Assembly: GCF_010730195.1 (NCBI RefSeq)
Contig: NZ_AP022613.1
Coordinates: 3,658,001-3,722,000, forward strand
Direction: 5' to 3'
Origin: Mycobacterium conspicuum
GTDB taxonomy: Bacteria > Actinomycetota > Actinomycetes > Mycobacteriales > Mycobacteriaceae
Length of the DNA stretch: 64,000 nucleotides
The notes beneath the pieces are model-generated. The model did not search any database, had not been told where the DNA came from, and saw only the letters and a list, made by a program, of their open reading frames with translations. Shown here one piece after another: positions 15,476 through 22,457 of the stretch. Within the stretch, counting starts at the first letter, position 1; each line of letters starts with the position of its first letter. The position numbers and the translations under genes were made by a program.

Positions 15476-16363
15476 ATGATGCCGCACATAGTGATGACAG
15501 TGTCGGGATCCAATGTCGACATGTGGAACACCGCGTCACCGCAACCCGCCGGGGTGGCCGCTGCGCTGGCGGCGGCGTTTCCTGACCTGTTCTACTGGCA
15601 GCCGGTCGGTAACTATCCGGCCAGTGTTTTCCCCATGGGTCCCAGTGTTGACGCCGGTGTCGCCGAGCTGAATAGGCTTTGCACACAAGTCAATCCGCCT
15701 GGCGGCGCACCGTCATATCCGGAGAGCTCCATCATTTTGCTCGGATATTCCCAGGGCGCGATCGTCGTGTGCAAATTCCTGCACACCATAGCGTGGCTGA
15801 ATCCTCAGATCGCGAATCGTATTGTTGCTGTGGGTGTTTGGGGAAATCCGCTCCGGCTGCCTGGGTTCGCCTCTGGTAATCAGTTCGCCGGCTGGCCGAT
15901 GCCGGCGCACGTCGATGGTGTTATCACGGGAGGCATTTCAGGTCCGGCCTGCATGACCCCGGCCGATGTTGCGCCACACCTGCTCACACCGGTGACCCAT
16001 TTTTGGGGCGATTTCGTCAACACCATCGGAGTCGGCAACGATATCTACGCGGATGCGCCCGTCGGGCCCAACCCGTGGACGGCCGAGGCGGGCCCGGGTG
16101 TGATAGAGACACAGATTTACAACATCGTTCAAAATGCGACGACCGCAAACATTTTCGCGATCCTTCGCGACGCCGTGAAGTTGGTAAACCCGAAGACATC
16201 GATTGAGGAGATCATTTCCATCACCGAAGCGATCGTCAACGGCGGCATGTTCTTGGCGGCCGGCCCCAATGCAGCGCACTACACCTACGACACGACACCG
16301 ATCTACAACTTCATCGCCCTGGCGGGCCAAGAGACCGCACCGTTTGCCACCAGCCAGGTTTGA
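15476..16363 (+). CDS. Lysin B-like serine esterase (cutinase/alpha-beta hydrolase)
   Basis: 295 residues (or 294 from the second Met), with GAGAGG (15466-15471) before the start. The pattern is that of mycobacteriophage lysin B, the esterase that frees mycolic acids from arabinogalactan: FYWQPVGNYPASVFPMGPSV then GVAELNRL, GYSQGAIVV and VWGNPLRLPGFA follow the D29 LysB order as I recall it. Putative triad: Ser92 in GYSQG, Asp189 in NDIYA, His268 in AAHYTYD. No signal peptide is visible, as in phage LysB. No holin, endolysin or structural gene lies nearby, so it is a chromosomal copy or a lone phage relic. It is followed by PE-family envelope genes. A PE-PPE/cutinase-fold esterase is the alternative reading. 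Confidence 0.82.
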   Translation: MMPHIVMTVSGSNVDMWNTASPQPAGVAAALAAAFPDLFYWQPVGNYPASVFPMGPSVDAGVAELNRLCTQVNPPGGAPSYPESSIILLGYSQGAIVVCKFLHTIAWLNPQIANRIVAVGVWGNPLRLPGFASGNQFAGWPMPAHVDGVITGGISGPACMTPADVAPHLLTPVTHFWGDFVNTIGVGNDIYADAPVGPNPWTAEAGPGVIETQIYNIVQNATTANIFAILRDAVKLVNPKTSIEEIISITEAIVNGGMFLAAGPNAAHYTYDTTPIYNFIALAGQETAPFATSQV

Positions 16364-16574
16364 GGCCGGTTACTCGTCGGCCTTCCTATCACCGCGCGGA
16401 AGCCACGCAAGAATTTCGCAAGAATTCCGCAAGCCCGCCGCAAGCGGCATGACGCACCCTATGGCCAAGTCGGCCGCGTGGAGGAGCGCGGCCGGCTCCC
16501 GAACTAAAGAGGTGGTAGTCCATGGCCGCACGCATCGCTCTCGACGGGCGCGAAATGACCGGATGGAAGCAGCG

Positions 16575-18059
16575 ATGTCGTATCTAATCGCAGCACCGGA
16601 AATGCTGGCAGCAACCGCCACGGAGGTGGCGGGCATTGGCTCGTCGCTCAACGCGGCCGAGGCCGCGACATCGACGCCCATCACCGCGGTGCTGGCACCC
16701 GCCCACGATGACGTGTCGGCCGCGATCGCATCATTCTTTTCCGACTACGCCCGGCAGTTCCAGGTCCTCAGTGCGCGCGCGGCGACATTTCACGCCCAGT
16801 TCGCACGAGCCCTGAACACCGCTGAAGCCGCGTACGCCACCGCCGAAGCTGCAAACACCTCGCCGCTGCAGTGGTTTTCGCCCTGGAAGACCCTGACCGG
16901 GCGCCCCTTGGTCGGCGATGGCGCCGACGGCAAGGCAGGTACCGGGCAGGCCGGCGGGAACGCCGGCTGGATTTTCGGACGCGGCGGCGACGGCGGGTCG
17001 GGCGCAGATGGCCAGGCCGGAGGGAACGGCGGTCACGCCGGGCTGATCGCGGGCAACGGCGGCAACGGCGGGGCGGGCGGAACCGGTGGTGCCGGCGGGG
17101 GCGGAGGCGGCGCCGGTCTGATCGGTTCGGGTGGCGACGGCGGCGCCGGCGGACTCAACGCGGCCGGTGGGGCCGGCGGCAGAGCCGGGCGCTTGTTCGG
17201 CGACTTCGGGACCGGCGGGCTATCGGGGACTCCCCTTGGGACCGGGGCCGTCTCGATGCAGACTTACCAAAACACCCTGCCGGTGGTGGACGTCTCGGTA
17301 AACGGTGGACCGAGTGTGCCCGTGGTGGTCGACACCGGATCCGAGGGTTTGGTCATCCCGATCAGGCAGATCGGGCTGTATCACCTCGGCCTACCCACCG
17401 GGTTTGGGTCCGGCCATTACAGCGGGGGGCTGGGGTACTACTACCTCACCTTCGACACCACGGTGAACTTCGGCAATGGCATCGTTGCCTCGACGCCGGT
17501 CGACGTCGTCTTCTTCGGATTCCCCGAGGCTTTTCGCCTTTTCGCCGGCGCCGACGGGGCGGCCGGCATCATGGGCATCGGCGTGAACGCGATCGGTCCC
17601 GGCCCAACATCGCCGGTCACCGGATTGCCAGGCGACCTCAGTCAGGGCGTGCTCATCAACGAGCAGCAGGGTTATCTGCAGTTCGGCCCCAACCCGCTAC
17701 CCGCGGTGGCCTCGACTCCCGGAGCTCCGATCAGCGACCTCTACGTCCAAGTCAACGGCGGCCAACTGCACAGCGTCGCAGGCACATTCATCGATTCCGG
17801 CGGCGTGCTCGGGACCCTCCCGTCGGGCCTGATCGGTGGTGCCATTCATGTGCCGCCAGGCACGACAATCACCGTCTACAACAGCGACCACCAGGAGCTG
17901 TATTCGTACACGACGACCAGGGCCAACACGCCGTCGGTCACCTTCGACACGCCGTACTCGATGAACACCGGGTTCGAGCCCTTCTGGCAGGGGCCGGTGT
18001 ATATCGACTACAGCCCCGGCGGCATCGGGACGACAGTGTTCGATTACTCCCCCACCTGA
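16575..18059 (+). CDS. PE_PGRS aspartic protease (PecA/PE_PGRS35-like)
   Basis: 494 residues from the ATG at 16575; the frame is open upstream, but the PE domain starts here. The PE domain is 1-95, with the linker PLQWFSPWKTLTGRPLVGDGA; a short Gly-Gly-Ala/Asn PGRS region spans about 118-215; a retropepsin/pepsin-like domain covers about 228-490. Catalytic aspartates are Asp253 in DTGS and Asp407 in DSGG. Members (PE_PGRS35, M. marinum PecA) are exported by the ESX-5 type VII system, sit on the cell surface and cleave PE_PGRS and PE lipase proteins. Both catalytic motifs are intact. It is convergent with a PE-phosphoesterase gene. Confidence 0.92.
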   Translation: MSYLIAAPEMLAATATEVAGIGSSLNAAEAATSTPITAVLAPAHDDVSAAIASFFSDYARQFQVLSARAATFHAQFARALNTAEAAYATAEAANTSPLQWFSPWKTLTGRPLVGDGADGKAGTGQAGGNAGWIFGRGGDGGSGADGQAGGNGGHAGLIAGNGGNGGAGGTGGAGGGGGGAGLIGSGGDGGAGGLNAAGGAGGRAGRLFGDFGTGGLSGTPLGTGAVSMQTYQNTLPVVDVSVNGGPSVPVVVDTGSEGLVIPIRQIGLYHLGLPTGFGSGHYSGGLGYYYLTFDTTVNFGNGIVASTPVDVVFFGFPEAFRLFAGADGAAGIMGIGVNAIGPGPTSPVTGLPGDLSQGVLINEQQGYLQFGPNPLPAVASTPGAPISDLYVQVNGGQLHSVAGTFIDSGGVLGTLPSGLIGGAIHVPPGTTITVYNSDHQELYSYTTTRANTPSVTFDTPYSMNTGFEPFWQGPVYIDYSPGGIGTTVFDYSPT

Positions 18060-18101
18060 GGTGGCCCGTCGAGCAGACGCAGTTGTGAAAGAGCGACGCC
18101 C

Positions 18102-20024
18102 CTATTTCCAGAGGCCGTTGAAGGGTTGCGCGTACATGTCGTTGGCGGTGAGCGGGGGCAGGCCCATGTTGTATTCGATCGTGGACATCAGGCCGTACTC
18201 GTCCCCGTAACCGTTCACGACGTAGGGACCGGGTTGCATCCCCGCATCGATGGCCGCCTGATTCGGGATGGCAATCATCACAACGTGATTGCCCTCGTTG
18301 CCGAGACCGAGCGACAGATTGTTGGAGTCCTCGTCCATGGTGATGTAGATGACGTCGCTCTGCGACGAATTCCACGTCGGCGACGCTTGAATGGTTTGCA
18401 CCTGTTGCTGAACGAACGCGTCGCCGGCGGCGACGTTGTACTGGTGGTTCGTGAGTTGGCTGAGCGCCCAGCGGGCATAGTCACTCGGAGAACTTGTAGG
18501 GCCTTCCATATTGGTGGCGTCCTCGGCCGCGATCCACGCGAACCTCGGCGCCGTGTTCGGATCCGACAGACCGTTCGACAAACTTGTCAGCGGCTGCAGA
18601 TGTGCCTGCTGGTAGGCGGGGGTGTTGTTGAAGACGTATTTGAATTCGAGGAACGGCAGCGAGTCGGTGGCGTAGTCCCCCGTTGACACGATGGTGCCCG
18701 GGGCCGGCATGCCCTGCGCATAGCCGACCCACGAGATGCCCTGCGAATCCATTTCTTCCATGAGGCTGGGTGCGTCGATGACGTTCGATACGGGGTTGTA
18801 GGCGAGCCCGAAGTCCGATCCGCCCATGACGCGGAAGTAGTTGGGATCGCTGGGATGGCTCAGCGCGTAGTAGTTGGCCAGATAGTCCTGGCTGTTGATC
18901 AGGCTGTTGATGAAGGGCGCGTTGGGGCTGCCGATGATGTTGCCGACGCCCTTGTTCTCCATGTAGATCAGTTGCACGTGATCGATTTGGCCGACGGTGG
19001 ACGTCGGTGGCTGGAGTTGCCCCGGGGTCAGACTCGTATCGCCGACCCGGAGCGACACGTTGTCGACGTAGGCGTCGTTGTAGTGACCGAGGATCGGGCA
19101 GCGGTCGTTGAACGTCGTGGTCACCACGGCGGTGGTGGTGCCGGTCGGAACCGTTCCGGAGATCTCACGCTGTTGAAACCCCGTCATGCCCAGGCGATCA
19201 AGCAGCGAGACCGAACCGGTCGAGCCGGTGCCCAGAACGGCCCCGCTGGAGCTGTAGAAGGTGACGTGCACCGAGGCCGACGACGGATTCAAGAGGCGGC
19301 CACCGAGGTCGGCACTGAGCACGTACGGCGTTCCAGCCGCGCCGGTGAGGTTCACGGTTTGGCTGATGGTGGAGGTGGCGACGGGTCCGCCGCCGGCGAA
19401 ATTGTTGCCGCCGCCCGAGGGCGCGTGTTGTGGAAAGCCTAGGAACTTCGGCAGATCCGGGAATGGAGTCCCGAATGGCGACGGGAAAAATGGCCGCGGG
19501 CTGGCGTACGGAATCACGGTCGGGGTGCCGGTCACCGTCCAGCCCGGGACGGTCACCCCGCTGTAGCCGGACGTCGACGGGTCAGCGATTTCGAAGCCGG
19601 GATTGATCAACAGGTTCTCACTCAGCGGCACTCCGGACGCGGGCGCCTTGAGGGTGATCATCGGCCGCCCCGTCAATGCGTAAGCGGGCGCGTTGATCAC
19701 GCCCAGCAGATCCAGCTCGAGGGTCTGCAGCCACGGATTGTTGGCGGCTTCGGTGGCCGCATAGGCGCTCGCACTATGCAACAACGACTGCACGAACCCG
19801 GTATGAAAGGCTGCCGTGCGCGCGCTAAGCGCCTGAAAATCCGCCGCGTAGTTGCCAAACAACCGGGTGATGGCCGCCGACACCTCATCCGCGGCCGCCG
19901 GGGCGATCCCCGTCGTGGCTGGCGCCGCCGATGCGCCAACCTCCTTGACCGCCGCTCCGATTCGGCTCAGATCCGCCGACGCCGCGGCCAAAACCTCGGG
20001 TGCTGTGATCAGGAAGGTCGACAT
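18102..20024 (-). CDS. PE-domain protein with jelly-roll and phosphoesterase domains
   Basis: 640 residues. PE domain 1-95 (FLITAPEVLAAASADLSRIG, then NPWLQTLELDLLGVINAPAYALTGRP); a galactose-binding-like/CBM-type beta domain about 135-328, opening NLLINPGFEIADPSTSGYSG; a phosphoesterase domain (phospholipase C / acid phosphatase type, PF04185-like) about 346-640. The metal motif is MENKGVGNIIG at 355 onwards, with DVIYITMDEDSNN and NEGNHVVMIAIPN later. By the PE domain it should be secreted by a type VII system and act on phosphate esters outside the cell. I do not recall a named PE protein with this architecture. Substrate unknown. Confidence 0.85.
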   Translation of the reverse strand: MSTFLITAPEVLAAASADLSRIGAAVKEVGASAAPATTGIAPAAADEVSAAITRLFGNYAADFQALSARTAAFHTGFVQSLLHSASAYAATEAANNPWLQTLELDLLGVINAPAYALTGRPMITLKAPASGVPLSENLLINPGFEIADPSTSGYSGVTVPGWTVTGTPTVIPYASPRPFFPSPFGTPFPDLPKFLGFPQHAPSGGGNNFAGGGPVATSTISQTVNLTGAAGTPYVLSADLGGRLLNPSSASVHVTFYSSSGAVLGTGSTGSVSLLDRLGMTGFQQREISGTVPTGTTTAVVTTTFNDRCPILGHYNDAYVDNVSLRVGDTSLTPGQLQPPTSTVGQIDHVQLIYMENKGVGNIIGSPNAPFINSLINSQDYLANYYALSHPSDPNYFRVMGGSDFGLAYNPVSNVIDAPSLMEEMDSQGISWVGYAQGMPAPGTIVSTGDYATDSLPFLEFKYVFNNTPAYQQAHLQPLTSLSNGLSDPNTAPRFAWIAAEDATNMEGPTSSPSDYARWALSQLTNHQYNVAAGDAFVQQQVQTIQASPTWNSSQSDVIYITMDEDSNNLSLGLGNEGNHVVMIAIPNQAAIDAGMQPGPYVVNGYGDEYGLMSTIEYNMGLPPLTANDMYAQPFNGLWK

Positions 20025-20180
20025 CTGCGGCTCCCGTCAGTTATTGGGGCGGCTCCGAGCCCTCACCATATTCCGCCGGACCCCTGACCGTGAGCGGAAT
20101 CGGTCTGCGGATCGGGGACTTTCAGGCACTCGAACAGTCGGTCACAACGGACAAGACGCACGCCCGAAGGCGTACAATCC

Positions 20181-20212
20181 CAACTATAGTTGTGATACTC
20201 CAACTTTAGTTG
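20181..20212 (+). promoter_or_regulatory. Paired operators upstream of the HTH-nucleotidyltransferase gene
   Basis: CAACTATAGTTG (20181-20192) is a perfect 12-base palindrome, and CAACTTTAGTTG (20201-20212) repeats it with one base off symmetry, exactly 20 bases away, about two helical turns. TATAGT in the first can serve as -10. The pair ends 20 bases before the start codon at 20233 and looks like an autoregulatory site for the encoded winged-helix protein. Confidence 0.65.
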
Positions 20213-20232
20213 CAAACAAGGAGGTGCCCGAA

Positions 20233-20901
20233 ATGCAGCTGAACCGGCCGTTCGCGACGGTGACGCCGACGTTGGACGGCGACGTACTCGGCGTTCTGGC
20301 GACCAGCGAGGTTACGTTCACGATCACCCAGATCCAACGCATCCTGACCACCGCATCAGGCGAGGGTATCCGCAAAGTCCTCACCCGTCTTACGGCCCAG
20401 GGCGTGGTAATCCATGATCGGGTCGGCAGGACGAACACCTACCGCCTCAACACCGAACATCTTGCGGCAGAGCCGATCCTGGCGCTGTCGCGGCTGACCG
20501 CAACATTCCTGGACCGCCTCAAAGCACACCTGGAGGCGTGGGGCGAGCCGCCCAAGTATGCGGCTGTGTTCGGATCAGCCGCGACCGGTCGGATGACTCT
20601 GGGCAGTGACATCGACCTGTTCCTGGTGCGCGCATCGAAGCCTGATCACGTTGGCCGCCAGTGGAACTCGGCGACGTGGGAGCAACAGATAGCCGAACTC
20701 GCAAAGTCGGTCACCGCGTGGACCGGCAATGACGGCCGCGTCGTCGAGTACACCGAAGACGAGCTTCGCGCCGCGGCCGCTGCGGGTGAGCCGTTGCTGA
20801 GCGACGTGGCTAGGCAAGGCCTGACCGTCGCCGGCACACGGGCATGGCTCGCTAGGCAGCTGCCCCCGATAGGCAGAGCTGCGGCAGCGAGGAAGGCCTG
20901 A
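20233..20901 (+). CDS. Winged-helix plus minimal nucleotidyltransferase (MNT) protein, antitoxin-like
   Basis: 222 residues; start chosen by AAGGAGG at 20218-20224. The N-terminal winged helix (about 10-75) includes FTITQIQRILTTASGEGIRK. The nucleotidyltransferase core has the GS...DxD motif in VFGSAATGRMTLGSDIDLFL, with both Asp present. MNT proteins paired with HEPN partners act as antitoxins by nucleotidylating the toxin (MntA/HepT system), and the fused HTH can repress the operon. The next ORF starts inside this stop codon (TGATG) but is cut off after about 16 residues, so this is probably an orphaned antitoxin. Confidence 0.85.
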   Translation: MQLNRPFATVTPTLDGDVLGVLATSEVTFTITQIQRILTTASGEGIRKVLTRLTAQGVVIHDRVGRTNTYRLNTEHLAAEPILALSRLTATFLDRLKAHLEAWGEPPKYAAVFGSAATGRMTLGSDIDLFLVRASKPDHVGRQWNSATWEQQIAELAKSVTAWTGNDGRVVEYTEDELRAAAAAGEPLLSDVARQGLTVAGTRAWLARQLPPIGRAAAARKA

Positions 20902-20950
20902 TGGCTGCGACGCGTAAGAAGCAATGGCGGACAGTCCGTGACGATCTCAG
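20901..20950 (+). pseudogene. Truncated partner gene, possibly a HEPN toxin remnant
   Basis: An ATG overlaps the MNT stop (TGATG), and the frame reads MAATRKKQWRTVRDDL, a charged N-terminus as seen in genes that follow HTH-MNT genes. From about 20950 the frame is antisense to the repeat region of the PE gene on the other strand and stops looking like protein, although it stays open to 21248. I infer a coupled toxin gene that lost nearly all its length. The HEPN assignment rests on context only. Confidence 0.45.
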
Positions 20951-20987
20951 TGGCCCCTACCGTTTCCGCGGTTCGCCGTCAACAAGG

Positions 20988-21965
20988 TCAAAGAATGCCC
21001 GAGGGAACCCCAGTGATCGACAACGACAACGCAGGAAGCAACGGAACGCGGGCAACTATGGAAGCGTCCAAATCCCCGTTGGGAAGGACGGTTGCGGTCC
21101 CGTCCGCCGTCAACAAGGTCAGGGCACCAAACGGAGTCTTGATAAAGCCGGTTGCGCTCAGGGCCTCCTCGAGCCCGGTGGTGGAACTGACCGGGGCCGC
21201 AGCGACCGACAAGTAGAACGGGGGAGAAAGCGGAACGTGTGCGGTTAGGGAAACGTCCAAATGGCCGTTGGGAAGGAGCGTTGCGGTCCCGTTCGCCGTC
21301 AACACCTGCAGGGGACCAAACGGAGTCCTGAGGGTGCCAGTGCTTGTCAGGGCCTCCGTGAACCCCGCGGCGGGATCGAGCAGGGACCCACTGACCGGGG
21401 CCCCATCGAACGTCAAGCCCAGGGAAGGACGACCGAAAAGACCTGCTGTCAAGGAACCCTGCAAGTTGCCGTTGGAAAAGATGGTTGCGCTCCCGCTCCC
21501 CGTCAAAAAGTTCAACGGACCAAACGGGGTCTTGAAGCCGCCAGTTAGGCCGAGGGCCTCGGTGAGCAGCGGGATGCCCGGGAGACCGATACCCGGAAGA
21601 TTGATACTCGGGAGGTGGAGACCCGGGAGATTGAGACTCGGGAGATTGAGATTCGGGAGATTAATGCCGAGGACACTTGCCGCGCTAGTGGCCTCGGTGC
21701 CCATGTACTGCGCGGACGACCCGCTCAACAACTTCACGAACTCGTCGTGAAAGGCCGCCGCCTTGGCGCTGAGGGCGTGGAATCCTTCAGCGTGCGAACT
21801 CAAAAGTGCCGCGAAGGCCGCCGACACCTCATCAGCGGCTGGGGCCGCGACCGCGGTTGTTTGGGTCGCCGCCGCCGCGTTAGCGCTGCGCAGTTCGGAG
21901 CTTAAGCCCTCCAGGTCTCGACTCGCCCCTGCCATGATGTCCGGTGCGATGCTTAGCAACGTCAC
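20988..21965 (-). CDS. PE-family protein with long tandem C-terminal repeats
   Basis: 325 residues from the GTG at 21965, preceded by GGAGGGGG. PE domain 1-95; then a leucine/proline ladder at 100-132 (INLPNLNLPSLNLPGLHLPS and on); then three imperfect repeats of 63-68 residues starting near 135, 203 and 266, each with TPFG, a LT..GTAT-like strand and PNG.L. These would form beta structure outside the cell after type VII export. I do not recognise a catalytic domain. The sequence just past the stop still matches the repeat in another frame, so the gene may once have been longer. Confidence 0.83.
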   Translation of the reverse strand: MTLLSIAPDIMAGASRDLEGLSSELRSANAAAATQTTAVAAPAADEVSAAFAALLSSHAEGFHALSAKAAAFHDEFVKLLSGSSAQYMGTEATSAASVLGINLPNLNLPSLNLPGLHLPSINLPGIGLPGIPLLTEALGLTGGFKTPFGPLNFLTGSGSATIFSNGNLQGSLTAGLFGRPSLGLTFDGAPVSGSLLDPAAGFTEALTSTGTLRTPFGPLQVLTANGTATLLPNGHLDVSLTAHVPLSPPFYLSVAAAPVSSTTGLEEALSATGFIKTPFGALTLLTADGTATVLPNGDLDASIVARVPLLPALSLSITGVPSGIL

Positions 21966-22457
21966 AGTTTCCCCCTCCGGTCGCATGATTCGAGAACAAA
22001 GCGTCGGTACAGTCCGGATGGGCAAATCGTATAGCCAATGGTCGGCTTTGCACAGATCTTTCACAGAATCTCGTCTGAGTAGCTGCCGAAGGCCCCGGCA
22101 GCCGACTCGTGGCTTTGCCTGGAGTGCCACGGTCTCAAGACGCTGGTACCGCTATCCGGGCCCGGCTGCAACGAGCTTGGCGATCACTGACACCAATGAC
22201 GTGACGACGTGGTCCGTGACCTCGAATGCCGTCAAGGGCCACTCAAAGGCGTTGGCGCGCAACGACTTCAAGAAGTCTGATCCTTGAGCTATCGAGGACC
22301 GGGTCCTACGTCGTGGCCCAGCGGGACCGCGAAAGAACCTTGCGCCCCGGCGATCTGGCCGGCTGGAACCCAAAAACTGAGGCGGCCAACATATTCGCCC
22401 AAATCCACGCCGACCGTTAGCTGCCCGCGTCGACGCCGGTGTGGGCATTCATCGCCG
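21966..22457. other. 492-base region between PE gene and mmpL, no firm gene
   Basis: Two short open frames overlap here: plus 22226-22420 and minus 22152-22448. The plus frame contains SYVVAQRDRERTLRPGDLAG, which faintly resembles the cupin-like sensor part of AraC regulators, but it has no upstream or HTH part. Neither has a ribosome binding site. It may be gene debris. No terminator is obvious. Confidence 0.4.

Noticed and set aside
15354..15686. Minus-strand frame upstream of and across the start of the lysin B-like gene
   Set aside because: No start context and no recognisable family; overlaps a well-supported gene.
20901..21248. 115-codon frame after the MNT gene as a full protein
   Set aside because: Beyond about residue 16 it reads the opposite strand of the PE repeats and is Arg/Gly/Gln-rich; treated as a truncated gene instead.
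22226..22420. Short plus-strand frame with a stretch like the sensor part of AraC regulators
   Set aside because: Only about 25 residues are suggestive, there is no HTH part and no ribosome binding site; at most gene debris.
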